The notes: generated by a model not told the origin, from the letters alone. A DNA stretch of 48,684 bases from an uncultured bacterium (GCA_903912525.1 CAIWHK010000046.1:1-48684), one strand, 5' to 3'. Shown: positions 24,482 to 34,046, numbered from the stretch's first letter. A program made the numbers and translations.

Positions 24482-25303
24482 ATGTTCCATGGCCCCAGGT
24501 TTGCGCGGCGGTTCGCCGCCCTGCTGCCCCTTGGCCTCGCCGCGACCGCTGCGGCGGCCACGGGCGCCGACACCTGCGGTCCCTCGCGAGCGCTTTCCGC
24601 CTATGCCCACAACGACTACCGCAACGCGCACCCCGTTGAGGACGCCCTCTCATTGGGCTACCTGGGCGTCGAGGCCGACGTCTTCTTCCGCGACGGCGTG
24701 TTCCTCCTGGCCCACGAACGCAAGGAGGTCCTGCCCGGCTTCGACCTCGAGTCCACGTACCTGCGCCCCCTGCTGGCCCGCGCACGGCAGTGCGGCCGGC
24801 TCCAGCCCGACCCGCGAACGTTCGTCATCACGATCGAGGACAAGGCGCCCACGGCCGAGAGTCGCGCGGCGATGGCGACGCTGCTCGAGCGCTACCGGGG
24901 ATTGCTGGGCGATGCCGCAGGGGCGCCGACGGCAGCGTTCATCCTGGTCGACGAGTCCGCCACGCCTGCCTCCGTCCCGGAGGAACTGAAGCGCGTGGCC
25001 GGCCTGCAATGGCGCGTGAGCCGCGGACATCCGGCCCCGCCGGTCGCTGATGCGCACGCGTATGCCCTGCTGAGCATCGACTACGGGGAAGAGATCGAGT
25101 GGGACGGCGTGGGCGATCCGCCGCCCGACGTGTGCCGGCTGGTCGCGTCCGTGGTGGACGCCGCGCATCGCGCACCCGGCTGCCTGGTGCGCGTCCACCA
25201 TGTGCCCGAGCGCCGGCGCATCTGGGAATACCTGCTCAAGGCAGGCGTCGACCGTATCGGCGTGACGGACCTGCAGCGGGGAGCCGCACTGCTGGCGCGC
25301 TAG
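24482..25303 (+). CDS. Secreted PI-PLC/GDPD-like phosphodiesterase
   Basis: A 273-residue exported protein. A signal peptide is followed by a TIM-barrel phosphodiesterase domain opening with AYAHNDYRNAHPVEDALSLGYLGVEADVFFRDGVFLLAH, split here as AHNDY (catalytic His/Asn/Asp), VEADV (Glu/Asp metal ligands) and LLAH. FVITIEDKAP is the next ligand strand, and WRVSRGHPA and GVDRIGVTDL lie near the end. It resembles the AIM6-like branch of the PI-PLC superfamily. The natural substrate is not known; phosphodiester hydrolysis is inferred. The gene runs into the next gene on the other strand with a 4-base overlap of ends. Confidence 0.8.
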   Translation: MFHGPRFARRFAALLPLGLAATAAAATGADTCGPSRALSAYAHNDYRNAHPVEDALSLGYLGVEADVFFRDGVFLLAHERKEVLPGFDLESTYLRPLLARARQCGRLQPDPRTFVITIEDKAPTAESRAAMATLLERYRGLLGDAAGAPTAAFILVDESATPASVPEELKRVAGLQWRVSRGHPAPPVADAHAYALLSIDYGEEIEWDGVGDPPPDVCRLVASVVDAAHRAPGCLVRVHHVPERRRIWEYLLKAGVDRIGVTDLQRGAALLAR

Positions 25304-25704
25304 GGCGTGTCGACCAGCAGCAGCCTGTTGTTGAGATACGACAGCAGCGAACCCGCGACATAGCACGCCAGGTCGAGCGGATCGAACGTCCCCAGGACGT
25401 TGTCGCCCGTCGCCAGCTTCAGGAGCCCCTGGATCAACTCCGCGGCACAGGCAATGACCAGCCACGCCGCGACGCTGGACCTGTTGATCGCGACCTGGGA
25501 GCGCCGCCGCAATGACGGGGCGACAGCCGCCGCGGTCGATGTGACCAGTTGCTGGTTCCTGACGCTGAACGTCGTCGACGCCAGGACGGCCACGAGCACG
25601 ACATCGTACACGGTGCCCCGCAGCATGCCGTCGGTCCGGAACTTCAACACGAGTCCGGCCACGGAGCCGCCGAGCGTCAGGGCGTAGAAGAGGATGTGCT
25701 TCAA
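25300..25704 (-). CDS. Small membrane protein of unknown function
   Basis: A 134-residue protein I do not recognise. It has about three hydrophobic segments: near the start (ILFYALTLGGSVAGLVL), around 30-45 (VVLVAVLAS), and a C-terminal one (AWLVIACAAELIQG..., LACYVAGSLLSYL). The TTG start at 25704 overlaps the cytochrome gene's TGA by 3 bases, which suggests translational coupling. It converges with the phosphodiesterase gene, and the ends overlap by 4 bases. Confidence 0.55.
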   Translation of the reverse strand: MKHILFYALTLGGSVAGLVLKFRTDGMLRGTVYDVVLVAVLASTTFSVRNQQLVTSTAAAVAPSLRRRSQVAINRSSVAAWLVIACAAELIQGLLKLATGDNVLGTFDPLDLACYVAGSLLSYLNNRLLLVDTP

Positions 25705-26690
25705 GGCTCCCGGCTCGCCAGGTACGCAGCCAGCGCGATCATGTCGTCGATGGTCAGGTTGGCCACCACCGGTTCCATCTGGTCGGCCATCTCGCCGCGG
25801 CGCGCCTTCACCTTGAAATCGTACAGCTGGCGCACCATGTAGGTCGGCGACCGTCCCACGATCGGCGGAATGTCATCCATGCCCTTCAGGTCCTCGCCGT
25901 GGCAGGTCGCGCACGACATCGCCGACTCGCCGCCCGTCCTCGCCAGCATCTCGCCGCGGGCCAGGCTGCCCGGCGGCACGTAGGCGACGAAGCGGGCGTG
26001 CGGATCGCGCGCCTCGAACTGCTCGAGGTCCTCGGGCACCTCGACGATGCGCCTGCCCAGAGGCTCGGTGGCCTTGCCCGGCGCCACCGCCATCAGCCAG
26101 CCGGCCTGCACCAGCTTCGGCGGCCGTGCGGTCTCGACGACGCGGATGTGCGGCGTCGGCTTGATCGCCGAGAAGTAGTCCGCCGCCGCCTCGATCTCTG
26201 CGTCGGTGAGCGCCTTGGACGTCGCCATCATCAAGTCGGTCGGCAGGCGGTCCTTGACCGCGGACGTTCGTGCGCCGCTGCGGTATTCCCGCAACTGCCG
26301 CACGATGTAGGCCCGGGGCAGGCCGGCGATGTTCGCGTTCTCGGGCCCGCCCGTGCCGGTCGCCCGGTGGCAAAACCCGCAGGCCATCACGTCCGGCCGG
26401 CGTCCGCGGCCCACCACGGCGGGCATCGCCGGGTGCTCCTGCGGGTGCCAGTCGGGCGCCAGAAACGAGTCGCGCAGCTGCGACACCTTGTAGCGCACGG
26501 TGCTGCCCGGCACGTGCCGCGGCACGCCGTCGTCAGGGGGCAGCTTGTAGCCGGGGGGCTTGACCAGGTACGCCCAGGCCGGTGCGCCTTCGGGGGCGGG
26601 CGCGGACGGGGCCTGCGCCGCTGCCGTCGACAGACCAATCATCATCACCGTAGCGCCCAACGCCGCCGCTCTCTTCAGGAACATGGCCAT
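25701..26690 (-). CDS. Diheme cytochrome c
   Basis: A 329-residue exported protein. The signal peptide (MAMFLKRAAALGATVMMIGLSTAAAQA) precedes two cytochrome c domains with heme motifs CGFCH at 104-108 and CATCH at 260-264. Each is followed by conserved parts (AYIVRQLREYRSG, TYMVRQLYDFK) typical of class I c4/c-type diheme electron carriers. ATG at 26690 with GGAGG four bases before; a second ATG is at 26684. The downstream small membrane protein overlaps its stop. Electron transfer in the periplasm is inferred; the partner oxidoreductase is not in the window. Confidence 0.88.
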   Translation of the reverse strand: MAMFLKRAAALGATVMMIGLSTAAAQAPSAPAPEGAPAWAYLVKPPGYKLPPDDGVPRHVPGSTVRYKVSQLRDSFLAPDWHPQEHPAMPAVVGRGRRPDVMACGFCHRATGTGGPENANIAGLPRAYIVRQLREYRSGARTSAVKDRLPTDLMMATSKALTDAEIEAAADYFSAIKPTPHIRVVETARPPKLVQAGWLMAVAPGKATEPLGRRIVEVPEDLEQFEARDPHARFVAYVPPGSLARGEMLARTGGESAMSCATCHGEDLKGMDDIPPIVGRSPTYMVRQLYDFKVKARRGEMADQMEPVVANLTIDDMIALAAYLASREP

Positions 26691-26791
26691 CCAACCTCCG
26701 GACGATTCCCCGACGCGCTCCCATGTCGCCGTCAGGGTAGGCATCCACCGGCCGAACGGCCAGCACTCTCCTGCCCTGGCGCCGGGACCAC

Positions 26792-26811
26792 CACTTGCGC
26801 CGGCGCAAGTG
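26792..26811. repeat. Dispersed palindrome, copy 6
   Basis: A perfect 20-bp palindrome (core plus C/G) in the divergent region between the cytochrome gene (start 26690) and the PAS gene (start 26939). Confidence 0.92.
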
Positions 26812-26938
26812 CCCCGCGGCGCCCCGGTCCTTCACCATGTCTCTGCCCGGAAAGAGGGGTGAACCTGCTTTTGTGTTGCCGCCGGCCGCCGGCGTGGAGT
26901 TCACTGGGACGCGAACCATCGGCACGAAGGAGCCCGCA

Positions 26939-27280
26939 TTGACGCCACACGCCTGGATCCGCGAATTTCCCGCAGCGGTCACCGTCTGCGACCCCACGGG
27001 CATCATCCTGGAGATGAACAATCGCGCGCTGGAGACGTTCGCGAGCGACGGCGGCGCCGACCTGATCGGGCGCAACGTGCTCGAGTGCCACCCGGAGCCC
27101 TCGCGGACGCAACTGGCGGCCATGCTGGCCGAGCGGGCGCCGAACTCCTACACGATCGAGAAGAACGGCGTGCACAAGCTCATCCACCAGTCGCCCTGGT
27201 TCGAGAATGGCGAGTACCGCGGCTTCGTCGAGCTGTCGCTGGTGATCCCGGCGACGCTGCCGCACCGCGTCAGGGGCTGA
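26939..27280 (+). CDS. Small stand-alone PAS domain protein
   Basis: A 113-residue single PAS domain. FPAAVTVCDPTGIILEMNNRA, LIGRNVLECHPEPSR and a final strand pair (YTIEKNGVHKLIHQSPWFE, FVELSLVIP) match the family in order. The TTG at 26939 has a strong AAGGAG six bases before it (26927-26932). The longer frame would begin inside palindrome copy 6, so it is rejected. Signal sensing or a ligand-binding switch is inferred; no output domain is attached. It converges with the dockerin-like gene with a 6-base gap. Confidence 0.75.
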   Translation: MTPHAWIREFPAAVTVCDPTGIILEMNNRALETFASDGGADLIGRNVLECHPEPSRTQLAAMLAERAPNSYTIEKNGVHKLIHQSPWFENGEYRGFVELSLVIPATLPHRVRG

Positions 27281-27286
27281 CGCGCC

Positions 27287-27934
27287 TCAGGGACAAACCG
27301 CGCCCAGCGAACGCGCCAGCATGGGGATGTCGGACAGGTCGACGGCCCCATCGGCGTGCAGGTCGGCCGCGAACGCATAGGCGCCGTTGAACGCCGCCGC
27401 GAACAGCGGCACGTCGGCCAGCGACACCACACGATCGCCGTTCAGGTCCGGGCTGTTGAAATGCAGGTCCAGCGCGGGCATGCCGGGCACCGGGGCGCCC
27501 ATGATCACGATCGTGCACGGCCCCTGGCTGTGCCCGCCCGCGCGCAGCGGCTGCGACCAGTGCGTGACGCCGTTCACGTCGGTGTCGGCATCGGCAATGG
27601 TGCCCCCGGCACACGCCACGAAGCCGCCGCCCAGGACCTCCAGCCAGATGTCCTCGCGCGGGAAGTGCGCGATGACGCCGCACGGGCCGCCTATCGTCAG
27701 TTCGATCGTCGCGTCAACCACTGCGCCGCCGGGCCGGCGCGCCCCGCCAAACGCCGCACCGGTGCCGTCCGGGACCACGAGAAGCGTCGCCGATCCGCCG
27801 AGCGCCGCGCTCCAGACGACAAAGCTGTAGGAAAGATCAGGCAGGCCCGTCACCGGGTCGTTGGGATCGCAATCCGCGACGGCCGCTGAGCCCGGCACCG
27901 CGAGCAGCATTGCGACCAGCACTGAACGCCACAT
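27287..27934 (-). CDS. Secreted protein with dockerin-like calcium repeats
   Basis: A 215-residue protein. A signal peptide (MWRSVLVAMLLAVPGSAAVA) is followed by a beta-rich domain with Cys pairs (Cys near 22, 85, 110 and 143). The C-terminus contains two dockerin-type loops: DLNGDRVVSLADVPLF and DLHADGAVDLSDIPML. Type I dockerin repeats bind calcium and often attach proteins to cohesin partners. No cohesin is seen here. It follows the M28 peptidase gene with a 22-base gap on the same strand, so it is probably its operon partner. Confidence 0.7.
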   Translation of the reverse strand: MWRSVLVAMLLAVPGSAAVADCDPNDPVTGLPDLSYSFVVWSAALGGSATLLVVPDGTGAAFGGARRPGGAVVDATIELTIGGPCGVIAHFPREDIWLEVLGGGFVACAGGTIADADTDVNGVTHWSQPLRAGGHSQGPCTIVIMGAPVPGMPALDLHFNSPDLNGDRVVSLADVPLFAAAFNGAYAFAADLHADGAVDLSDIPMLARSLGAVCP

Positions 27935-27956
27935 GTCGCCCCCCTTCCCCTCGACA

Positions 27957-29636
27957 CTACCTCACCAGGTTGAGCTTTACGCTCACCTCACCGGCCCCAT
28001 CGCCGCCCAGGTCCAAACGGCACACGTAGGTGCCGCTGGCCGCAGCCTGCCCGGAGTCATCCATTCCGTCCCATGTGAAGCGATGCGAACCCGCCTCCAG
28101 CGATCCGCCGGCCAGATCCCGCACGCGCCGCCCGGACAGGTCAAAGATCGCCAACCGCGCCGCTCCTGTCGCCGCCTCCAGTGTAAACGAGATCTCGACG
28201 CGCGGGTTGAACGGGTTCGGCGCGGCCGTCAGCACCGGCAGGCCGCGGCCCGGCACATCGCCGGCGCCCGCGACATAGTCGGGCAGCAGCCCGGCCACAT
28301 CCGCCAGCGTCGCCGCATCGGCGCGCGCGATCTGCGTGGCGATCGGCGCCGTGGCGGCGATCGAACTCCAGGTGTCGTTCGTCCGGTGGTACGGAGCGTA
28401 CGAGTCGTAGTCGTAGTCGATCGACAGGAAGGCGGCGATGCCGGCATCCTGGAACGGCACGTGGTCGCTGCCGAAGCTGTAGTAGTCCTTCTGCCTGCCG
28501 ATGTCGGTGAAGGTGTCGACGTTCGTCGCCATGATCGACATCAGCCATTCCCACGCCGTCTCGCCCTCGATGCGCATGGCGTAGTTCGCGCTGTAGTAGG
28601 CAACCATGTCGTGGAGGATGGCGCCGACGATGTTCCGCCCCTGCGCCACCGCCGTGCTCACGAAGCGCTGGCTGCCGATCAGGCCCTGCTCCTCGGCGTC
28701 GAACAGCACGAACTGGATGGAGCGCTCGAAATCGCGGCCGGCCGAGATGCGCGCCAGTTCCATGACCAACGCAGTGCCCGAGCCGTTGTCTTCGGCGCCG
28801 GGGGCGCTGGTCGAGGTGCTCTGGGAGGTCGAGTCGTAGTGTCCGCCCACGACGACGTACTCCGACGGCGTCACGGTACCCAGCTTGGTGGCGACCACGT
28901 TGCGGCAGGCGGAACCGCCCTGCGTGAACGACTCGAACGTGACCGTATAGCCCAGCGCCGTCAGCTTCGAGGCCAGGTAGTCCGCCGCCAGCGTGTGCTT
29001 GGCCGAGCTGATGTGGCGGTTGTTCACCGACTGCAACGAGCCGTTGTACCAGAAGATGGCGGCGCCGCTGATCTCCTGGATCGTCTGGAAGATCGCCGGT
29101 TGGCTGATCTTGTCGACGAACGCCGTCTTGAGGGCCAGGTCCTTGTCCGACCGCGGCGCCACGATGGCGGGCTTCACGCGGTCCCAACCGGCGGGCGGCG
29201 CCTCGAGCGGCAGGCGCTCGCGGCACAGGTCCAGGTTCGCGAACGCGTCGCCGTTCGCGGGCGGCACCTCGACCACGAGGCACGAACCGGCGTCGAGATG
29301 GATGTGCGCCACGCCCTCGAGCAGCGCCCGCGCCCCGGCCATCTCCTCGCGATGGCCCTTTGCGCGCAGCAGGTACCACTCAGAACCGCTCGCCACCGGC
29401 GTGAACGCCGTGCCGAAACGGTTGGCGGCGCCGGGCGCCAGTCGGTCGACGACCAGCAGGCCGCCGGGCAGTTCACGCGCAAGCACCGAGAGATCGGGAT
29501 TGCCGGACAGCACGTCCCGGCGTGCGGCGCCGGGCAGGAAGGCGATGCCGGCGGCAGAAGCGGCGGCCGGCAGGAGCAGAGAACCGATCACAGCAGAGGA
29601 CACGATCAGGCGGCGAAGCATGGACGACGAAGACAT
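27957..29636 (-). CDS. Secreted M28 aminopeptidase with CTD
   Basis: A 559-residue exported peptidase. The signal peptide spans about 1-29. The M28 zinc-peptidase core shows its ligands in order: GGHYDS (His266), AEDNGSG (Asp283), FDAEEQGLIGS (Glu315/316), LHDM (Asp343) and GSDHVPF (His392). The C-terminus has NPFNPRVEISFTL and WDGMDDSGQAAASGTYVCRL, the sorting domain. Likely an aminopeptidase releasing N-terminal amino acids outside the cell. ATG at 29636 with a purine-rich GGGGGAA before it. The dockerin-like gene follows; a hairpin separates it from the upstream protease gene. Confidence 0.9.
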   Translation of the reverse strand: MSSSSMLRRLIVSSAVIGSLLLPAAASAAGIAFLPGAARRDVLSGNPDLSVLARELPGGLLVVDRLAPGAANRFGTAFTPVASGSEWYLLRAKGHREEMAGARALLEGVAHIHLDAGSCLVVEVPPANGDAFANLDLCRERLPLEAPPAGWDRVKPAIVAPRSDKDLALKTAFVDKISQPAIFQTIQEISGAAIFWYNGSLQSVNNRHISSAKHTLAADYLASKLTALGYTVTFESFTQGGSACRNVVATKLGTVTPSEYVVVGGHYDSTSQSTSTSAPGAEDNGSGTALVMELARISAGRDFERSIQFVLFDAEEQGLIGSQRFVSTAVAQGRNIVGAILHDMVAYYSANYAMRIEGETAWEWLMSIMATNVDTFTDIGRQKDYYSFGSDHVPFQDAGIAAFLSIDYDYDSYAPYHRTNDTWSSIAATAPIATQIARADAATLADVAGLLPDYVAGAGDVPGRGLPVLTAAPNPFNPRVEISFTLEAATGAARLAIFDLSGRRVRDLAGGSLEAGSHRFTWDGMDDSGQAAASGTYVCRLDLGGDGAGEVSVKLNLVR

Positions 29637-29730
29637 GAAGATTCCCCCGGAAAACGGGAAGCCGCCGCCCGTTGAGTGGCCGGCGGCTCCCGATGGTTGC
29701 ACTTGCCAATCTCTGCACTTGCGAGTTGAC

Positions 29731-29769
29731 GGAGCAGGTGTCCCGGCCGTGAAGCCGGGACACCGCTCC
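29731..29769 (-). terminator. Terminator-like hairpin after the M36-like protease
   Basis: A 10-bp perfect stem (ggtgtcccgg 29737-29746 with ccgggacacc 29755-29764), extended by a further GGAGC/GCTCC pair with one bulged base. It lies 12 bases after the protease stop. There is no U-run on the minus side. Confidence 0.65.
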
Positions 29770-29780
29770 GGGTCGAAGGA

Positions 29781-32700
29781 CTACTTGACCAGCATCATCT
29801 TGCCCGACGCGGTCCTCTGGTCGGTGTCGATCCGATAGTAGTAGGTGCCGCTGGCCACCCGACGACCCGAGTCGTCCGTGCCGTCCCACTGGTACGAGTG
29901 GGTGGCGCGGACCAGGTTGTCGTCCACCAGCGTGCGCACCACGCGACCACTCAGGTCGTACACCCGCAGCGCCACGCGGCCATTCTGCGGCAGGTCGAAC
30001 TTGATGGTCGTCAGCGGATTGAACGGGTTCGGGTAGTTGCCGTAGAGCGCGAAGGCCATCGGCAGCGAGCCGGTACCCACGCGGTACTGGATCTCGTCAC
30101 TGACGAACACTTCCGCGCCGCCGCGGACCAGGCCCACGCTGTAGAACAGGATCGTGCCCTCGGCGAAGTTCGCGGACGCGTCCGTGAACTCGACGCGGCC
30201 GTCCCGGCCCGTCAACGGGTCGGCGTTCAGGCGCGTCCGCGAGCCGATCTCGGCCCGACGGTACACGTTGAAGCCGTCCGCCACGCCCGGCGCGAAGGTC
30301 CAGCTCAGCTGCGGCCGGCCACCGTTCTGCGCGACCGTCAGGTCGGGCATCTCGTTGGCCACGACGATGTTCGCGACCTTCGTGTTCAGGCACCAGTTGT
30401 TCAGCATGCCGGAGTCGCCGCTGGCGGCGTCGCGCACGTGCAACGTCCACAGGCCGATCGGCAGCTGTCCGCTGAAGTCGCCCAGTGCGCCCGGTCCGTC
30501 GACGTTCGTATCGACGCCGTAATGCGCGACGATGTTGTCCGTCGAACTGCCGGTCCGGTTGTGCAGGCGAACGGTGGTCCCCTTCGGCGAGGTCAACTCG
30601 ACGATGAGGTCACCCTTCCAGGTGTGCGTGATGTTCACCGAGCAGGTCAGGCTGACCAGGATGTCACCGCTGGTGACCAGGACCTGGCTGTTGATGCCGG
30701 TGGTGTTGTTGTCGGGAATCGCCAGCGCCGGGCTCGCGCAATACGAGACGCTCACGATCGCGTCCAGCCCGAAGTCGACGTTGGTCGCATGCTGTCCGGC
30801 GGCCAGCGTGACCGTCTGGGGCGCCGAACCGAAACCGGCCAGGGTCGCCGTCACGGTGTACGTGTTGGCGTAGAGGCCGGTCATGGTGTAGCGGCCGTCA
30901 GGACCGGTCAGCGCGGTGAAGTTGCCGGGGTTGGCCGTGATCAGGACGCCGGCGTTCGAGCCGCCGACCACCGTGCACTCGCCCGAGATGCTGGCGGTGC
31001 CGCCGACTTCGGGAGTGGTCAGGTACAGCGCCACGTTCTGCAGCAGCTTCGCGGCCTCGGCCTGGTTGGCGAGCACCGCGAAGTTGAACGCGAAGCCGAC
31101 GATCTGCGCGCTGGCGGGATCGGGGTTGTTATCGAACACCGAGACGCCGGCGGCTGCCGGGTAGTTCGTGGTGCCCAGCACGGCGTAGGCGCCGCCCGAC
31201 ACCGTGTAAGCGTCCTCGTCACCGTAGCCGGTGTAGCCGATGGCCAACGGCGCGGTGACCGCGAACGGCGTGGTCAGGATCGGATGGGCCGCCTGGCCCG
31301 CCGCGACGACCAGGGCTCCGGCATTGTCGGAGTTCCAGGCCGAACCGTGCACGACGCCGGTCTTGAACGTCGGGTAGCCGGGCGAGCTGATCACGTCATA
31401 TGCGACCTCGCCGCCCTCGAACAGCAGCTTGCCGCCCGCCGCCACGTAGGCTTCGAGCGCCGCGCGGTAGGTCGCGCTGGCGACCGGGCCGGTGTTGGCG
31501 CCCGACGACGAGATGATGAAGCTGTAGGTCGGCCACGTGGCGGGGTCGCTCGTGGCGGCCGCCTCCTGGGTGACCACCCAGCCCGCGGTCGTCAGCATCG
31601 TCGCCATCGCGTTCGCGGACGCGCCCTTGCTTTCGGGCGTCCGCTGGTGCGCCGGCAGCTCAGCCTTGCCGTCGTCGTACTTGACGTCATCCTTGGCCAC
31701 AAGGTCGTCGTTGATGATCAGCACGACACCCAGCGCATCGATGATGGCGAAGGTGTGCGGGCCGCTCGTCGTCGTGTTGGACAGGCTGCTGCCGTCCACG
31801 GCGACGATGGAGTAGGTGAACGTATCACCGGCGGTCAGGCTGGCCGCCGCTTCGGGGAACGCCACCGAGTAGGCGTTGCTGCCCAAGTCCGTCATCGCCA
31901 GCGGCGTCTGCGACACGCCGTTGATCGAGTAGTTGACCGTCGCCGACGAGATCGCGCCGTTGTCGGTGATCGTCGCGTTGACGACCGCCGGCCACACCAG
32001 CAGCGGCTTGTCGGTGATCGCCGTGTGCGCGATCACGGGCGCCTGCGAGTCCGGCCCCACGAAGAAGCTGAACACGCCGGCCGGAGCCGTCGAAGGCAGC
32101 GACGCCACGATGCCCATGGCGTCGGTGACCGTCAGGTAGTACTCCACCGTGCCGATGGCGCCGGGACCGGGCAGGGCGCCGCCCCACTGGTCGAAGCCGC
32201 CGGTCGGGTTCAGCACGACCTCGGTGAAGGCGCCCGCGCTGCCGTAGCGGTAGAACAGCTTCACCGCGTCGGCCGCGACGATCGGGCTGGTGTGCGTGAT
32301 GGTCGTTACGATGCTGTACGGGCCGACGAGGTTCTCGGTGTCCCCCTGCGGCGTGTGCGCGAAGTTCAGCAGGTACGAGGGCCCGATGCCCCGGCCGCCG
32401 AACGCCTGGTAGATGTAGCCGATGTGCGAACCGGCGTACAGGGCCTGGTCCGCGGCCACGACGCCGTCGGCGTAGTCCTGGAAGGTCGCGCTCGGGCCGG
32501 TGTAGAACATGGCTTCGACGACCAGCTGGTCACCCACGGTCGGGCCGACCAGGTTGCGCAGGTCCCACCACGCGGCCGAGATGATCTCACCGTCGGAGTG
32601 CACCTGGTTGACGATGTCCTCGGGATAGTGCTTGGCGGTATCCGTACGGCGCAGGAAGGGCGGCGGTCCCGGATTGTAGGACGTTCCATCCCACTCGCCG

Positions 32701-34046
32701 ACCAGGGCATTGTTGCCCAGGGCCGCGCCCAGGTAGTCGCCGAAGCCTTCGCTGATGGCGCCGGACTCGCCCGAGTAGACGAAGCCCGGGACGATCTCGT
32801 TGTGGATCGCATGACCGTACTCGTGCACGACGATCTCGCCGTCGTCCGAGTCATCGACGCCGCCGTCACCGTAGCGGATGCGGTCCTGCGCCGGGCTGTA
32901 GTCGGAGTTGTCGTCCTCGCCCTGGTGGACGTAGACGTTGGTCACGCGGTTGCGGGCATTGAGGATGCCCAGCGAACGCATGTACTCCTGCCAGCCGTTG
33001 ATGTGGTAGTACGCGTTCACTTCCTGGAAGTGGCCGTTCACCGGCGTTGCGCTGTACTGATAGACGAGCGAGGGCTCGTTGGCCCGGGCGGCGTCGGTGT
33101 TGAAGACCTCGACCCAGCTGCCGGCCAGCAGGCCCGAGCCGCTCAGGTTGGTCAGGCTGACCGCGTCACGCACGCCGTCAAGGCCGGCGTTGCCGTCCCG
33201 CCAGGCGTAACGCTCGGCGTGGTTGTTCAGGGGATTGGCGATGAACACATAGCCGGTGCCCGTGGCATTCGCGCTCTTGGAATTGCGCGCATCCGGCACC
33301 ATCGACGCGGTCGGCTGGCTCAGGCTCGCCGGCTTCTTCTCGGGCTTGATGCAGATCAGCAGGTCGCGGCGGGAGACTTCCGCGCCGGACGCCGCGTCGA
33401 CCAGGATTTCCCAGTCGCCGTACGGAGCGTAGCTGGCGGTCACGGTGCGCCAGACCAGGCGAGCCTGGCCGCCGTCGATCCGGATGGCCAGTTCGGCTTC
33501 CGGCTCGGTGCGCGTGGCGCCGTCGCCGCCGATCAGGCGCTGCGCCGAGGCCAACGCGGCCGCACGATCCAGCGACGCGCGGTTCTTGAGCGAGAAGTCG
33601 ACGCTGCCCAGGTCGTTGGTCACGAACAGGACCTGGCCGTCGCGCGTCAGGTGCGTCACGACGTAGGCGCCGAGGATGGGCACGCCGTCGACGGCGCCCT
33701 GCATCCACACGTGCTCGCCGGTCGTCGAGTGGTTGACCCGCAGCAACTGGAGGGTCACCGCGCCGACCTGCACGCTGCCGGCCTTGTTCGCGGCGGGCGA
33801 GCCGAACAGGACCTCAGAATTCTGGGTGACGAACTGTGCGGCGATTTCCGCCGGGGTGCCGGCATTCGGCACACGATGGTCGTTGACGAGCTTGCTGACG
33901 CTGCCGTCCGCATGGCGAAGGACGGTCAGCCCGAGATCCTGGTTGTTTGTCATGCCGAGCGCCGTGTAATCCGGCGTGGCGGCGAGCGACGTGACTGCGA
34001 ACAGGCACATGATCGCCAGACAAGTGATCATTCTTCGAAGGGTCAT
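29781..34046 (-). CDS. Secreted M36/fungalysin-like metalloprotease, multidomain, with CTD
   Basis: A 1421-residue exported protease. A signal peptide (1-22) precedes an FTP-type propeptide (about 30-230, EHVWMQGAVDGVPILGAYVV). The catalytic domain has VVHEYGHAIHNEI (His408, Glu409, His412) and the downstream glutamate in GAISEGFGDYLG (433). Next come Ig-like modules, an amidotransferase/ThuA-like segment (GVVLIINDD...WPTYSFIISSSG), a carboxypeptidase-regulatory-type fold (GRYTMTGLYANTYTV), a P-domain-like beta-sandwich (HTWKGDLIVELTSP, LPIGLWTLHVRD) and the sorting domain (NYPNPFNPLTTIKF, WDGTDDSGRRVASGTYYYR). ATG at 34046. Extracellular proteolysis is inferred; the peptidase clan is certain, the exact family less so. 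Confidence 0.85.
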   Translation of the reverse strand: MTLRRMITCLAIMCLFAVTSLAATPDYTALGMTNNQDLGLTVLRHADGSVSKLVNDHRVPNAGTPAEIAAQFVTQNSEVLFGSPAANKAGSVQVGAVTLQLLRVNHSTTGEHVWMQGAVDGVPILGAYVVTHLTRDGQVLFVTNDLGSVDFSLKNRASLDRAAALASAQRLIGGDGATRTEPEAELAIRIDGGQARLVWRTVTASYAPYGDWEILVDAASGAEVSRRDLLICIKPEKKPASLSQPTASMVPDARNSKSANATGTGYVFIANPLNNHAERYAWRDGNAGLDGVRDAVSLTNLSGSGLLAGSWVEVFNTDAARANEPSLVYQYSATPVNGHFQEVNAYYHINGWQEYMRSLGILNARNRVTNVYVHQGEDDNSDYSPAQDRIRYGDGGVDDSDDGEIVVHEYGHAIHNEIVPGFVYSGESGAISEGFGDYLGAALGNNALVGEWDGTSYNPGPPPFLRRTDTAKHYPEDIVNQVHSDGEIISAAWWDLRNLVGPTVGDQLVVEAMFYTGPSATFQDYADGVVAADQALYAGSHIGYIYQAFGGRGIGPSYLLNFAHTPQGDTENLVGPYSIVTTITHTSPIVAADAVKLFYRYGSAGAFTEVVLNPTGGFDQWGGALPGPGAIGTVEYYLTVTDAMGIVASLPSTAPAGVFSFFVGPDSQAPVIAHTAITDKPLLVWPAVVNATITDNGAISSATVNYSINGVSQTPLAMTDLGSNAYSVAFPEAAASLTAGDTFTYSIVAVDGSSLSNTTTSGPHTFAIIDALGVVLIINDDLVAKDDVKYDDGKAELPAHQRTPESKGASANAMATMLTTAGWVVTQEAAATSDPATWPTYSFIISSSGANTGPVASATYRAALEAYVAAGGKLLFEGGEVAYDVISSPGYPTFKTGVVHGSAWNSDNAGALVVAAGQAAHPILTTPFAVTAPLAIGYTGYGDEDAYTVSGGAYAVLGTTNYPAAAGVSVFDNNPDPASAQIVGFAFNFAVLANQAEAAKLLQNVALYLTTPEVGGTASISGECTVVGGSNAGVLITANPGNFTALTGPDGRYTMTGLYANTYTVTATLAGFGSAPQTVTLAAGQHATNVDFGLDAIVSVSYCASPALAIPDNNTTGINSQVLVTSGDILVSLTCSVNITHTWKGDLIVELTSPKGTTVRLHNRTGSSTDNIVAHYGVDTNVDGPGALGDFSGQLPIGLWTLHVRDAASGDSGMLNNWCLNTKVANIVVANEMPDLTVAQNGGRPQLSWTFAPGVADGFNVYRRAEIGSRTRLNADPLTGRDGRVEFTDASANFAEGTILFYSVGLVRGGAEVFVSDEIQYRVGTGSLPMAFALYGNYPNPFNPLTTIKFDLPQNGRVALRVYDLSGRVVRTLVDDNLVRATHSYQWDGTDDSGRRVASGTYYYRIDTDQRTASGKMMLVK

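Noticed and set aside
26795-26938. Upstream extension of the PAS gene
   Set aside because: It starts inside palindrome copy 6 and lacks family similarity; the TTG with AAGGAG is better.
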